This document shows positions 19,070-29,762 of a DNA stretch of 64,000 nucleotides, piece after piece. Each line of letters begins with the position of its first letter. Within the stretch, counting starts at the first letter, position 1. Source of the stretch: Afipia massiliensis. Lineage in GTDB: Bacteria; Pseudomonadota; Alphaproteobacteria; Rhizobiales; Xanthobacteraceae. Under the pieces are notes generated by a model. It was not told where the DNA came from, ran no database searches, and saw only the letters and a program-made list of their open reading frames with translations. A program made the position numbers and the translations under genes. The stretch lies in NCBI RefSeq assembly GCF_014203115.1, contig NZ_JACHIJ010000003.1, positions 1-64,000 on the forward strand. The letters run 5' to 3'.

Positions 19070-19687
19070 TCAGTTTCGCCGCCTCGGCATTTTAACGACT
19101 TCGCGGAGGATTTCACCGATCCGCTGCCGCACCGGGTCCAGACCGTGGGAGGTGTCCACCACAAAATCCGCGCGTTTGCGCTTTTCCGCGTCGGGCAACT
19201 GGCGCGCCAGAATGGCGTCCAGCTTCTCAGGTGTCATGTTGTCCCGCGTCAGGATACGTTCGCGCTGGATTTCCGGCGTTGTCGTTACCACCACCACCGC
19301 ATCGACCCGGTTTTCGCCGCCGGTCTCGTACAGCAAAGGCACATCGAGCACCGCCACCGGCGCGCCGGAAGTTTCCGCATCGCTGAGAAACTTGAGCTGA
19401 TGGCTGCGCAGCATCGGATGCACGATGGTCTCAAGCCGTTTCATGGCGTCGGCATTGTTCAACACCATGGCCGAGAGCTTCTGCCGGTCCACCTTGCCGT
19501 CCACGGTGCTGCCGGGAAACGCCGCCTCGACCGCCGGCGCGGCCTCACCTTCATAGACCTTATGAACGGTGGCGTCGGCATCGTAGACCGGCACCCCGGC
19601 TTCCTGAAACAACTTCGCGGTGGTCGACTTCCCCATTCCGATCGAACCCGTCAAACCCAGCAACAGCATCGGCAAATCTTTCGTCAT
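19070..19687 (-). CDS. coaE: Dephospho-CoA kinase
   Basis: A 205-residue P-loop kinase that phosphorylates dephospho-CoA in the final step of CoA synthesis. Walker A is [12 protein letters not shown]. The family segments [11 protein letters not shown] and [10 protein letters not shown] are present. The ATG at 19687 overlaps the maf stop by 4 bp; a second Met six codons in is an alternative start. A typical aroE, found between maf and coaE in Caulobacter, is absent. Confidence 0.96.
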   Translation of the reverse strand: MTKDLPMLLLGLTGSIGMGKSTTAKLFQEAGVPVYDADATVHKVYEGEAAPAVEAAFPGSTVDGKVDRQKLSAMVLNNADAMKRLETIVHPMLRSHQLKFLSDAETSGAPVAVLDVPLLYETGGENRVDAVVVVTTTPEIQRERILTRDNMTPEKLDAILARQLPDAEKRKRADFVVDTSHGLDPVRQRIGEILREVVKMPRRRN

Positions 19688-20292
19688 ACAGCCAGCAGAT
19701 TCCGGCTGCGCAGAAAAGCAAGCACCGGCAGCAGCGGCAATCCCAGAATTGTAAAATGATCGCCCTCGATGCGATCGAACAGATGCACCCCGGTGCGCTC
19801 CAGTTGATAGGCGCCGACGCTTGCCGTGACGGCGTCGCCCGCTTCATCGACATAGGCAGCAATCTCGCTGCCAGTGAGAGCGCGCATCGTCATGCGCGCA
19901 ACACTGACGTGGGAAAACAGCGTCACTCTACCTTTCACGACGCTAACCGCGCTGTGCAATGCGTGAGTCTGGCCGGACAGTGTGGTGATTTGTGCCTCTG
20001 CAGCAGCACGATTCGCGGGCTTGCTGAAAAGCTGATCGCCGAGCGCCAGCGTCTGGTCGGCGCCGACGACGTAGCGATCAGGGAATTTCGCAGAAATGAA
20101 TGTCGCTTTTTCGCAAGCGAGAAGGGCTGCGATTTCGCCCGGATCTTTCAATCCCGAGCTCTGCTGGATCGCACGTTCGTCGATGTCGGCAGGGATCGTC
20201 TCGACCGCGATCCCCGCGTTTGCAAGCAGGCTTTTACGCACAGCGCTTTGCGATGCAAGAATCAAGGATTGCCGTTCACGCCAGACCGTCAC
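19684..20292 (-). CDS. maf: Maf-like nucleotide pyrophosphatase
   Basis: A 202-residue Maf/YhdE-type protein that hydrolyses non-canonical or pyrimidine nucleoside triphosphates. The N-terminal [18 protein letters not shown] is the family signature, with VGADQTLAL in the middle and [10 protein letters not shown] toward the C-terminus. GTG at 20292 overlaps the ppsR stop (GTGA), and the gene end overlaps the coaE start. Confidence 0.92.
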   Translation of the reverse strand: MTVWRERQSLILASQSAVRKSLLANAGIAVETIPADIDERAIQQSSGLKDPGEIAALLACEKATFISAKFPDRYVVGADQTLALGDQLFSKPANRAAAEAQITTLSGQTHALHSAVSVVKGRVTLFSHVSVARMTMRALTGSEIAAYVDEAGDAVTASVGAYQLERTGVHLFDRIEGDHFTILGLPLLPVLAFLRSRNLLAV

Positions 20293-21131
20293 GTTTCTGG
20301 TGCTTTCTGACGCTGACGATCGGCGTACAGCTTCATGATCGCCGCCGCGGTTTCCTCAATCGACCGGCGCGTAACGTCGAGCAATGCCCAGTCGAACTTC
20401 ACACTCAGCTTGCGTGCGAAAGCAACTTCCTCGGTCACTGACTGGCGATCGATATAGTTATCGTCCCCGGTTCTGCCGATGCCGAGCAAACGGTTCTGCC
20501 TGACCTGGATCAATCGCTCAGGCGTGGCATGAAGGCTGACCACCAGCGGTTTCTTCAGGGTTTCGAGCTGATGCGGAATCGGAATTCCCGGCACCAGCGG
20601 CACATTCGCAGTTCGAACGCCGCGATTGGCGAGATAGATCGAGGTCGGTGTCTTCGATGTTCGCGAAACACCGACAAGAACCACGTCGGCCTCCTCAAGG
20701 CCTTCGACATGCTGACCGTCGTCGTGCATCATCGAATAATTCAGCGCGTCGATGCGCTTGAAATACTCCGCGTTGAGGGTGTGCTGCGCGCCGACGCGGC
20801 GTGAGGTCTCGGTGCCGAGATAAGCCTGGAACAGCTGCATCACCGGACCGATGATCGAGAGGCTCGGAATGTTGATTTCCTGGCACTTTGCCTCAAGCCG
20901 CTCGACCAGATCTTTCTCCAGTAGCGTGAACAGCACGATCCCCGGCGCTTCCTCGATTTCCGCGAGCACGCGGTCGAGCTGCTTCTGGCTGCGGACCAGC
21001 GGATAGACATGCTCCACCGGCGACACGTTGGAATACTGCGCGGCCACCGCGCGCGCGACTGTGATCAGCGTCTCACCAGTCGAATCGGAAATCATGTGGA
21101 GGTGAAAATAACTGCCGGAGGTGGTCGCCAT
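20289..21131 (-). CDS. ppsR: Pyruvate, phosphate dikinase/PEP synthase regulatory protein (DUF299)
   Basis: A 280-residue bifunctional kinase/phosphorylase of the PSRP/DUF299 family, which switches PEP synthase or pyruvate phosphate dikinase on and off by ADP-dependent phosphorylation. The P-loop-like motif [11 protein letters not shown] and the N-terminal [13 protein letters not shown] are characteristic. The ATG at 21131 is chosen; 31 in-frame upstream codons extend into the origin-like region and do not match the family. Its homologue flanks the chromosomal origin in Caulobacter. Confidence 0.93.
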   Translation of the reverse strand: MATTSGSYFHLHMISDSTGETLITVARAVAAQYSNVSPVEHVYPLVRSQKQLDRVLAEIEEAPGIVLFTLLEKDLVERLEAKCQEINIPSLSIIGPVMQLFQAYLGTETSRRVGAQHTLNAEYFKRIDALNYSMMHDDGQHVEGLEEADVVLVGVSRTSKTPTSIYLANRGVRTANVPLVPGIPIPHQLETLKKPLVVSLHATPERLIQVRQNRLLGIGRTGDDNYIDRQSVTEEVAFARKLSVKFDWALLDVTRRSIEETAAAIMKLYADRQRQKAPET

Positions 21132-21668
21132 GACGTCTCGAATCCGTTTCCGCTCAATCCGGCGACTGTGAATAGCTGTGAATCCCTGTGGGCATATTCG
21201 CCTCAATCCGGCGGTGGACCGCACCGCCCGGGATAACTCGCTCTTTCATTCACAGCACTGATTTCGGGATGAAATCTAACCTTTGCCGGGATGGTAGCGG
21301 GGTTGTGTGGATTTGTCTTGGGATAATGCCAAGCCCGTAACACTCAAGCGCTTGAAACTATCGGCTTATTTTCCGCCGTGCTCGTCCGATCCAACACCGG
21401 GTATAAACCGGCGGCATGTGGACGAACACTGGACAAATACGGGAGAGCGATGCGCGAGCGCTAATCACGGTTACACTGACTCAAACTAAGAATCTAAAAA
21501 GGATTCTTTAAGGAAGTCGTGCTTGCGGACAGACCTCTTCTCGCGTCATCTAGCGATGTTGCTCAACACACCGAGCAACGTTTGGTTTCTGTCTTCGCGT
21601 GCAGTCGTCAGCCTCGAAACACTGACTGGCTTAGCAGTTCAACAAATTGGTAGTTGAAGATTATCCCC
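21132..21668. other. oriC: Candidate chromosomal replication origin (oriC)
   Basis: A 537-bp intergenic region between divergent ppsR and hemJ. DnaA-box-like 9-mers one mismatch from TTATNCACA are TGTGAATAG (reverse, 21167-21175), TCATTCACA (21246-21254) and TTATCCCCA (21661-21669). Two-mismatch copies lie at 21177-21185 and 21306-21314. GANTC methylation sites occur at 21140, 21180, 21478, 21490 and 21502. The last three fall in an A/T-rich stretch with the inverted repeat AAGAATC/GATTCTT (21488-21494, 21502-21508). In Caulobacter the origin lies beside the ppsR homologue, followed by maf, coaE, dnaQ and secB as here. ParAB and parS are within 8 kb, and genes on both sides point mainly outward. 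GC-skew was not computed. Confidence 0.72.
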
Positions 21669-22091
21669 ATGTACGAATGGATCAAGGCGCTGCATGTGGT
21701 CGCGGTCATCTCGTGGATGGCCGGCATGCTCTATCTGCCGCGATTGTTCGTTTACCACTGCGATGCCGAGGTTGGCTCGAAGCAATCCGAAACTTTCAAG
21801 GTGATGGAGCGACGATTGCTCCGGGCGATCATCGATCCGGCGATGATCGTGACCTGGCTGGCTGGTTTGTGGCTGGTTTGGCAGGGCGGTTGGTATGTTT
21901 CCGGCTGGTTTCACGCGAAATTCGCACTGGTGCTGATTCTGTCGGGTGTTCATGGATTTTTCGCAGCCCGGGTGCGGGATTTCGCCAACGATGCGAATAC
22001 CAGAAATCAGAAATTCTATCGTATTATCAATGAGGTACCGACGGTTTTGATGATCGGTATCGTGATTCTGGTGATCGTCAAGCCGTTCTAG
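21669..22091 (+). CDS. hemJ: Protoporphyrinogen IX oxidase HemJ
   Basis: A 140-residue integral membrane protein of the former UPF0093 family. It oxidises protoporphyrinogen IX to protoporphyrin IX in haem synthesis. It starts MYEWIKALHVVAVISWMAGMLY, with the conserved His in KALHVV, and has four hydrophobic segments including a YLPRLFVYH loop. Start ATG 21669. In many relatives hemE and hemH also sit here, but neither is present between ppsR and rho in this window. Confidence 0.9.
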   Translation: MYEWIKALHVVAVISWMAGMLYLPRLFVYHCDAEVGSKQSETFKVMERRLLRAIIDPAMIVTWLAGLWLVWQGGWYVSGWFHAKFALVLILSGVHGFFAARVRDFANDANTRNQKFYRIINEVPTVLMIGIVILVIVKPF

Positions 22092-22312
22092 AGCGGCCAG
22101 CTTCAGGCTCTGCGGCAATGATCGCCTTGCGTGGAGCCGGACGATTTTCTATATATCTGTCATCCCACCGAACGCAGGCGGATGTGGTTGAGTCCCGGTC
22201 TCATTGTTGGACCGGCCGCCACATCAGGTTCGAAGCCTCCCGGCACCTTCCTCGCTCAAGACCTGCGGACTTCTGATCGCGTTTGTAGTCCGTATGTCGT
22301 CAGCAAGCTGAA

Positions 22313-22362
22313 CCTTTCGCTCCCCTCCCCTCTCTTTTCTCCACACGCTCCACAGGACAACC
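22313..22362 (+). promoter_or_regulatory. C/U-rich rho leader, possible rut site
   Basis: The last 50 bases before the rho start are very rich in C and T with almost no G (for example TCCCCTCCCCTCTCTTTTCT). This is the kind of unpaired C-over-G stretch Rho binds, and rho is autoregulated by attenuation in enterobacteria. The assignment is inference from composition and position. Upstream (22190-22220) a CCGGTC/GGACCGG stem is also visible. Confidence 0.35.
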
Positions 22363-22365
22363 CCA

Positions 22366-23631
<1,266 letters not shown>

Positions 23632-23663
23632 TCTGGTCAGCCAACAGGCGTCAGCTCGGTTTC

Positions 23664-23717
23664 AATGCCCGGCCATTAGTGCGAAGCACGTCTTCGTAGC
23701 GATGCCGGGCATTTTCT
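23664..23717 (+). terminator. Terminator-like hairpin after rho
   Basis: AATGCCCGGC (23664-23673) pairs perfectly with GCCGGGCATT (23704-23713). An inner CGAAG/CTTCG stem shortens the loop, and TTTTCTTT follows. The hairpin starts about 30 bp after the rho stop. Confidence 0.6.
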
Positions 23718-23874
23718 TTGAAGGCGCCGCAAATCCTCCGCGCCTGAAATTGGTGCGATGCAATATCATGGATATTGCGCACTAGGTCGCAGCATATTGC
23801 GGTGCAGCACAAACCAACACCATCATCGCTGGGAATTTTCATTGCCTGTCCTGCATGTGTCCGACAAATAGGCC

Positions 23875-25209
23875 ATGCATTCCCCTGATCAGACCATCTT
23901 CGCTTTGTCGTCCGGCCGCGCGCCGTCGGCCATTGCCATTATCCGCGTGTCCGGCCCGCAAACCCGCGCGGCGGTCGAGCGGCTTTGCGGAAAACTGCCC
24001 ACGGCTCGTCTCGCCCAGTTCGTCACCCTGCGGGATCTTGATGGCAGCGCGCTCGACGAATCGGTGACGCTGTGGTTTCCGGCGCCGCACAGCGCCACCG
24101 GCGAAGACGTTGCCGAATTTCATGTTCATGGCGGCCGCGCGGTGATCACCGCGATGTTCGATGCGCTCGGGGCGATCGATGGTTTGCGTCCGGCGGAGCC
24201 CGGCGAATTTACCAGACGCGCGTTCGAGAACGGCAAACTCGATCTCACCGAAGCCGAAGGTCTCGATGATCTGATTCACGCCGACACCGATCGTCAACGC
24301 CGCCAGGCGCTGCGACATCTGAAAGGATTGCTCGGCGCAAAGGCCGAGAGCTGGCGGCAGCAGATCATCGAAGCATCGGCGCTGATTGAAGCCGGCATCG
24401 ATTTTTCGGACGAGGGCGATGTCTCGACAGAACTGGTTGCGCCGGCGTTGCGAAAGATCGCGGCGCTGAAATCAGAAATCGAAGAAGCCCTTATTTCATC
24501 GGCACAAAGTGAACGTCTGCGCGAAGGCCTGACGGTTGCGATTGCCGGTCCGCCGAATGCAGGCAAGTCGACATTGCTCAATCGTCTGGCGCGGCGCGAG
24601 GCTGCGATTGTGTCGCCGCATGCCGGCACCACGCGCGACGTCATCGAAGTGCATCTCGATCTTGACGGTTATCCGGTGACGCTGATCGACACCGCAGGCG
24701 TGCGCGACACCCACGATCCGGTCGAGCAGGAGGGTGTGCGCCGCGCGCGGGACCGTGCGCGCACATCCGACCTGGTGCTGTGGCTTGTCGATGCGAACGA
24801 CAACAGTGCGCTGCCGCCGAAAAATGACGACGATCACGCACCTGTCTGGATCGTGCGCAACAAGGTCGATCTGGTCGGCGGCAATGGTGACGGCGCGGCG
24901 AGGGCGCAGTTCGATATTTCCGCGTCGCGCGGTGACGGTGTGTCCGAGTTGGTGGCGGCGCTGGTGACCTACGCCCGGGATTATTTCGGATCGGGCGAAA
25001 TGGCGCTGGTCAGTCGCGCCCGGCACCGGACCTTGTTGCGGGAGACTGTCTCGGCGCTGGAGCGGGCAGGGCGCTCGGCCGACAAAGGCGATGAGCTTCT
25101 GGCCGAAGAGCTACGAATCGGGATTCATTCATTAGGGCGTCTGACCGGCCGGGTGGACGTCGAAGACATCCTTGACGTCATCTTCCGAGAGTTCTGTATC
25201 GGCAAGTAG
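23875..25209 (+). CDS. mnmE: tRNA modification GTPase MnmE (TrmE)
   Basis: A 444-residue GTPase which with MnmG makes the cmnm5U34 modification in tRNA wobble position 34. The N-terminal THF-binding domain begins [21 protein letters not shown]. The inserted G domain has G1 [10 protein letters not shown]2 GTTRD, G3 DTAG and NKVD (G4). The C-terminus FCIGK carries the catalytic Cys. Its partner mnmG follows, separated by two parS sites. Confidence 0.97.
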   Translation: MHSPDQTIFALSSGRAPSAIAIIRVSGPQTRAAVERLCGKLPTARLAQFVTLRDLDGSALDESVTLWFPAPHSATGEDVAEFHVHGGRAVITAMFDALGAIDGLRPAEPGEFTRRAFENGKLDLTEAEGLDDLIHADTDRQRRQALRHLKGLLGAKAESWRQQIIEASALIEAGIDFSDEGDVSTELVAPALRKIAALKSEIEEALISSAQSERLREGLTVAIAGPPNAGKSTLLNRLARREAAIVSPHAGTTRDVIEVHLDLDGYPVTLIDTAGVRDTHDPVEQEGVRRARDRARTSDLVLWLVDANDNSALPPKNDDDHAPVWIVRNKVDLVGGNGDGAARAQFDISASRGDGVSELVAALVTYARDYFGSGEMALVSRARHRTLLRETVSALERAGRSADKGDELLAEELRIGIHSLGRLTGRVDVEDILDVIFREFCIGK

Positions 25210-25261
25210 GTTGCAAAGTAGGCCATTGGCCTCCAGCTGGTTCCAGGTGGGCCAATGACCC

Positions 25262-25277
25262 TGTTTCACGTGAAACA
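25262..25277. promoter_or_regulatory. parS: parS centromere site 1
   Basis: A perfect 16-bp palindrome TGTTTCACGTGAAACA, identical to the universal ParB-binding consensus. It lies in the mnmE-mnmG gap, about 3.6 kb before parB. Confidence 0.95.
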
Positions 25278-25294
25278 AAGTCAACTTGGCGATT

Positions 25295-25310
25295 TGTTTC
25301 ACGTGAAACA
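25295..25310. promoter_or_regulatory. parS: parS centromere site 2
   Basis: A second perfect TGTTTCACGTGAAACA, 33 bp (three helical turns) after the first, between mnmE and mnmG. The spacing would put two ParB clamps on the same DNA face. Confidence 0.95.
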
Positions 25311-25365
25311 TCCGGAACTCATTTCCGTCTTTCAGCTTTCGCACCAAAGCGATAGAAGTCTGCCG

Positions 25366-27234
25366 ATGCAGACATTGGACGTCATTGTGATTGGGGGAGG
25401 CCACGCTGGCTGCGAAGCCGCAGCGGCGTCTGCGCGCATGGGCGCGAAAACCGCGCTGGTCACCCATCAGTTCGCGACCGTCGGCGCGATGTCCTGCAAT
25501 CCAGCTATTGGTGGGCTCGGAAAGGGCCATCTGGTCCGCGAAATCGATGCTCTGGACGGCCTCATGGGCCGGATCGCTGATCGCGGGGGAATCCAGTTCC
25601 GGGTTTTGAACCGGCGCAAGGGGCCAGCCGTACGCGGTCCACGCGCCCAGATCGACCGCAAGCTCTATGCGGCGGCGATGCAGGCTGAAATCCGGGACAC
25701 TCCCAATCTGATCGTGATCGAAGGCGAAGCGGACGAGCTTTTGCTCTCTGAGGGCCGGATTTGCGGGATTCGTCTGGGCGACGGCCGGGAATTCGCCGTT
25801 GGCGCGGTGGTTGTGACCACCGGGACCTTTTTGCGCGGGCTGATCCATCTCGGGGAGAGGAACTGGCCTGCCGGACGGGTCGGAGAGGCTCCGGCGATGG
25901 GGCTCTCAAAATCTTTCGAGCGCGCCGGCTTTACGCTGGGCCGTCTCAAGACCGGGACCCCGCCACGGCTCGATGGATCGACCATCGACTGGTCCGCGGT
26001 CGAAATGCAGCCCGGTGACGACCCGATCGAGCCGTTTTCGGTGCTGACCGACCGGATTACGACGCCACAGATCGAATGCGGCATCACCCGGACCACCAAC
26101 GCCACCCACGACGTCATCCGGGCCAATGTCCATCGCTCGCCGATGTACTCCGGCCAGATCAAGAGCTCCGGCCCGCGCTATTGCCCGTCGATTGAGGACA
26201 AGATCGTCCGGTTTGGCGACCGCGACGGCCATCAGGTCTTTCTGGAGCCCGAAGGACTCGACGACACCACGGTTTATCCCAACGGCATCTCCACTTCGCT
26301 GCCGGAAGAGGTCCAGCAGGCCATTCTGGCCAGCATTCCGGGCCTCGAACGCGTGAAAATGGTCCGTCCGGGCTATGCCATCGAATACGATCACGTTGAT
26401 CCCCGCGAACTGGAGCCGACCCTGCAAACCCGTCGGGTGCCGGGCCTTTTCCTGGCCGGGCAGATCAATGGCACCACCGGTTATGAAGAGGCCGGCGCGC
26501 AGGGGCTGGTGGCCGGATTGAATGCTGCGATTCTCGCGGGGGGCGGCGAACCGGCCGTGTTCGACCGCGCCGACGGCTATCTCGGGGTGATGATCGACGA
26601 CCTGACGTCGCGCGGCATTACCGAACCCTATCGGATGTTCACCTCGCGGGCCGAGTATCGTTTGACCCTGCGCGCGGACAATGCCGATCAGCGCCTGACC
26701 GATCGGGGTATCGCGCTCGGCTGTGTTGGCGCGGAGCGGGCAGGGCGGCATGCCGCGAAGATGGATGCGCTTAACACCGCGAAATCATTGACAAAATCGC
26801 TCTCTGTGACGCCCAATGAGGCCGCAAAGCACGGCCTGATGCTCAATCACGACGGTCAGCGCCGCACCGCGTTTGAAATGCTGGCCTATCCCGAGGTGGA
26901 ATGGGCCAGCATCACGGCAATCTGGCCGCAGCTCAACGCAATCGATCCGAAGATCGCTGTCCATCTGGAAATCGACGCCAAGTACGATGTCTATCTCGCC
27001 CGCCAGGCCGCCGACGTGCAGGCATTCCGTCGCGACGAGGGTCTGGTGCTGACCGATGTGGATTACAGCGCCGTTCCAGGTCTTTCCAATGAAGCCCGTC
27101 AGAAGCTTGAGACGGTCCGGCCCCGGACCATCGGGCAGGCGGGCCGGATCGAGGCCATGACCCCGGCGGCGCTGGCGATTCTGGCGGCCTATCTGCGCCG
27201 CGAGGCGCGCCGATCCTCAGTAGCTTCGGCATAG
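25366..27234 (+). CDS. mnmG: tRNA uridine-34 carboxymethylaminomethyl enzyme MnmG (GidA)
   Basis: A 622-residue FAD-binding protein and partner of MnmE. The dinucleotide-binding motif is [15 protein letters not shown]. The family segments [14 protein letters not shown] and [12 protein letters not shown] and the C-terminal [13 protein letters not shown] are visible. The ATG at 25366 (MQTLDVIV) is chosen; the in-frame extension to 25255 is only translated parS sequence (repeated FHVK). rsmG follows 9 bp later. Confidence 0.97.
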   Translation: MQTLDVIVIGGGHAGCEAAAASARMGAKTALVTHQFATVGAMSCNPAIGGLGKGHLVREIDALDGLMGRIADRGGIQFRVLNRRKGPAVRGPRAQIDRKLYAAAMQAEIRDTPNLIVIEGEADELLLSEGRICGIRLGDGREFAVGAVVVTTGTFLRGLIHLGERNWPAGRVGEAPAMGLSKSFERAGFTLGRLKTGTPPRLDGSTIDWSAVEMQPGDDPIEPFSVLTDRITTPQIECGITRTTNATHDVIRANVHRSPMYSGQIKSSGPRYCPSIEDKIVRFGDRDGHQVFLEPEGLDDTTVYPNGISTSLPEEVQQAILASIPGLERVKMVRPGYAIEYDHVDPRELEPTLQTRRVPGLFLAGQINGTTGYEEAGAQGLVAGLNAAILAGGGEPAVFDRADGYLGVMIDDLTSRGITEPYRMFTSRAEYRLTLRADNADQRLTDRGIALGCVGAERAGRHAAKMDALNTAKSLTKSLSVTPNEAAKHGLMLNHDGQRRTAFEMLAYPEVEWASITAIWPQLNAIDPKIAVHLEIDAKYDVYLARQAADVQAFRRDEGLVLTDVDYSAVPGLSNEARQKLETVRPRTIGQAGRIEAMTPAALAILAAYLRREARRSSVASA

Positions 27235-27243
27235 GCGCATCTC

Positions 27244-27900
27244 ATGGCCAAACCGGCCCTCGTTTCCATCCCGGCCTCGGACAAGGCGGCAGCCTTGGCG
27301 CTCACTCCTGTTTCACGTGAAACAGAGGCGCGGCTCGACCGCTATGTCAGCCTGCTGGTCGAATGGCAGGCCAAGACCAATCTGATTGCGCCCTCCACGC
27401 TTCCGCAACTCTGGACCCGGCACATCTCCGATTCGCTTCAGCTTCTGGATCTGGCCCCGAACGCCCGGCGCTGGCTCGACTTCGGCAGCGGCGGCGGCTT
27501 TCCCGGTGTAGTGCTGGCCTGTGCGATGGCCGAGCATGACGGCGCAACCGTTCAGCTTGTGGAGCGCAACGCCAAGAAGGCAGCGTTTCTTCGTGAAGCG
27601 CTGCGGGTGACCGGCGCGGCCGGTTCAGTTGTCCTCGCTGACATCGGGGATTATGTGGATAGTTTGCGGACCCCGGTCGATTGCATCACTGCCCGCGCAG
27701 TTGCTCCACTACATATGTTGCTGGGTTTTGCTGCGCCTCTGGTGCAGCAAGGCACCAAAGCCTTGTTCCTGAAGGGACAAGATGTAGAGGCCGAATTGAC
27801 GGAAGCTACTAAATACTGGAATATAGCGCCTCTTCTTCATCCCAGTCGTACCGGCGGACACGGCTGGATCGTCGAGCTCAATACGATTGAGCGGCGATAA
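27244..27900 (+). CDS. rsmG: 16S rRNA (guanine-527-N7)-methyltransferase RsmG (GidB)
   Basis: A 218-residue SAM-dependent methyltransferase that modifies G527 of 16S rRNA. The SAM-binding motif I is WLDFGSGGGFPGVVLA, and FLREALRVTG and ITARAVAPL follow. A perfect parS site lies inside the coding sequence near codon 22, encoding residues around VSRET. It sits between mnmG and parA, as in most alphaproteobacteria. Confidence 0.96.
   Translation: MAKPALVSIPASDKAAALALTPVSRETEARLDRYVSLLVEWQAKTNLIAPSTLPQLWTRHISDSLQLLDLAPNARRWLDFGSGGGFPGVVLACAMAEHDGATVQLVERNAKKAAFLREALRVTGAAGSVVLADIGDYVDSLRTPVDCITARAVAPLHMLLGFAAPLVQQGTKALFLKGQDVEAELTEATKYWNIAPLLHPSRTGGHGWIVELNTIERR
27309..27324. promoter_or_regulatory. 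parS: parS centromere site 3, inside rsmG
   Basis: A third perfect TGTTTCACGTGAAACA, located within the 5' part of the rsmG coding region about 2 kb from the other two. The reading frame tolerates it as part of a Pro-Val-Ser-Arg-Glu-Thr stretch that is common in RsmG proteins. Confidence 0.95.
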
Positions 27901-27921
27901 CCCGTCCAGCAACAAGAAAGC

Positions 27922-28788
27922 ATGGCCAGGCACATGGTTGGCATCGACGGAATTTTTCAAGACGAGACCGGCGCGACAGCCCAACGGGGTCATCCCCGGA
28001 TCCTGGCGCTCGCCAATCAGAAGGGCGGCGTTGGCAAGACCACGACCGCCATCAATCTCGGAACCGCGCTCGCCGCCATCGGCGAGCGGGTGCTGATCGT
28101 CGATCTCGATCCGCAGGGCAACGCATCGACCGGCCTCGGCATCGACCGGCGCAATCGCAACTGTTCGACCTATGACGTGCTGATCGGCGAGGCCAAGCTG
28201 CGCGAGGCGATCATCCCGACCGCGGTCCCTCGCCTGCACATCGCGGCATCGACCATGGATCTGTCGGGTCTTGAACTTGAACTCGGCACCACACGCGACC
28301 GCGCGTTTCGTCTGCGCGATGCGATTGCCGAACTCAACGTCAATGTCGCCCCCGACACCGACTACACCTACGTGCTGGTCGATTGTCCGCCGTCGCTCAA
28401 CCTCATCACCGTCAACGCCATGGCGGCGTCGCACGCGATTCTCGTGCCGCTGCAGTGTGAGTTCTTCGCGCTCGAAGGTCTGTCGCAGTTGCTGCAGACT
28501 GTCGAGCAGGTGCGCTCGACGCTGAATCCGACGCTGTCGATTCATGGCATCGTGCTAACGATGTTCGACTCGCGCAACAACCTGTCGAACCAGGTCGTCG
28601 CCGATGTGCGGCAGTTCATGGGCAACAAAGTCTACAACACCATGATCCCGCGCAACGTGCGCATTTCCGAAGCGCCGTCTTACGGCAAGCCGGTGCTGGT
28701 TTACGATCTCAAATGCGTCGGCAGCGATGCGTATCTGAAACTCGCGACCGAAGTGATTCAGCGTGAGCGCGAACTGCGTTCGCACTGA
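27922..28788 (+). CDS. parA: Chromosome partitioning ATPase ParA (Soj)
   Basis: A 288-residue deviant-Walker ATPase (ANQKGGVGKTTTAINLG; switch DLDPQGNAS) which binds DNA as an ATP dimer and pulls ParB-parS complexes. The first about 25 residues are an extension typical of Rhizobiales ParA; a second Met at codon 5 is possible. It is the first gene of the parAB pair, 21 bp after rsmG. Confidence 0.96.
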   Translation: MARHMVGIDGIFQDETGATAQRGHPRILALANQKGGVGKTTTAINLGTALAAIGERVLIVDLDPQGNASTGLGIDRRNRNCSTYDVLIGEAKLREAIIPTAVPRLHIAASTMDLSGLELELGTTRDRAFRLRDAIAELNVNVAPDTDYTYVLVDCPPSLNLITVNAMAASHAILVPLQCEFFALEGLSQLLQTVEQVRSTLNPTLSIHGIVLTMFDSRNNLSNQVVADVRQFMGNKVYNTMIPRNVRISEAPSYGKPVLVYDLKCVGSDAYLKLATEVIQRERELRSH

Positions 28789-28864
28789 CTATTTTATTCT
28801 GAGCAGTTGAGATCAGGTTGAAGCGATGTCGGGAGTGCGTGGGTTGAGTGCAAGGGAGACGGCA

Positions 28865-29746
28865 ATGGCCGACGAGCGTTCGCGATTGGGTCGCGGTCTT
28901 GCAAGTCTGATTGGCGATGTCGGTGGTGAGGCCGCTCACGTCGATCGTCCGTCGCGCACGCCGCGCCGCGTTCCGATTGAATTTCTCAAGGCCAATCCGC
29001 GCAACCCGCGCCGCACATTTTCCGATACCGAGCTCGATGAGTTGTCGGCGTCGATCAAGCAGCACGGCGTGATTCAGCCGATCGTGGTGCGTTCGGTGAA
29101 GGGTGCCACGGATCGTTTCGAAATCATCGCCGGCGAGCGCCGCTGGCGCGCGTCGCAGCGCGCCGGTCTGCATGATGTGCCGATCGTTACTGTGGAAGTG
29201 AACGACAGCGACGCGCTCGAGATCGCGATCATCGAGAACGTGCAGCGCTCGGATCTGAACGCGATGGAAGAAGCGCAGGGCTATCACGCGCTTGCCGCTG
29301 AATTCAAACGCAGCCAGGAAGATATCGCCAAGATCGTCGGCAAGAGCCGCAGCCATGTCGCCAACATGATGCGTCTGACCAAACTGCCGGATCAGGTTCA
29401 GGCTTACATTGCCGAAGGCAAGCTCTCCGCCGGACACGCTCGCGCGCTGATCAATCTGCCGGATGCCGCGGCGGCCGCGAAGCGCATCGTCGAGGAAGGT
29501 CTGAACGTGCGTCAGACCGAAGCGCTTGCGCACGAGGAAGGTGTGCCGGAGCGCAAGCCGCAGAAGGCGCACGGCGCAGCACCCGCGAAGGATCCCGACA
29601 CCATCGCCCTTGAAAAGCGCGTCAGTGATGTGCTCGGCCTGAAGGTCAGCGTCGATCACCGCAATCCCGGTGGTACGGTGCAGATCAAGTACACCGATCT
29701 CGATCAGCTCGACGAGATTTTGCGCCGGCTCGAAGCGGGCAAGTAA
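28865..29746 (+). CDS. parB: Chromosome partitioning protein ParB (Spo0J)
   Basis: A 293-residue CTPase/DNA clamp that loads at parS. The N-terminal RSRLGRGLASLIGD is the ParA-stimulating peptide. The CTP-binding motifs (PNPRRTF-like RNPRRTF, GERRWRAS, IIENVQRSDLN) are followed by the HTH (SQEDIAKIVGKSRSHVANMMRL) and a C-terminal dimer domain. The ATG at 28865 (MADERSRLG) is chosen over one 13 codons earlier because the basic peptide then sits at the N-terminus. Confidence 0.96.
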   Translation: MADERSRLGRGLASLIGDVGGEAAHVDRPSRTPRRVPIEFLKANPRNPRRTFSDTELDELSASIKQHGVIQPIVVRSVKGATDRFEIIAGERRWRASQRAGLHDVPIVTVEVNDSDALEIAIIENVQRSDLNAMEEAQGYHALAAEFKRSQEDIAKIVGKSRSHVANMMRLTKLPDQVQAYIAEGKLSAGHARALINLPDAAAAAKRIVEEGLNVRQTEALAHEEGVPERKPQKAHGAAPAKDPDTIALEKRVSDVLGLKVSVDHRNPGGTVQIKYTDLDQLDEILRRLEAGK

Positions 29747-29762
29747 AAGCAACGGCGGGGTG

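Noticed and set aside
18407-19759. A 450-codon rightward frame across dnaQ and coaE
   Set aside because: It spans two real genes and their gap on the other strand and has no protein-like motifs.
25255-25365. N-terminal extension of MnmG
   Set aside because: The extra codons are only translated parS palindromes (repeated FHVK). The family start is at 25366.
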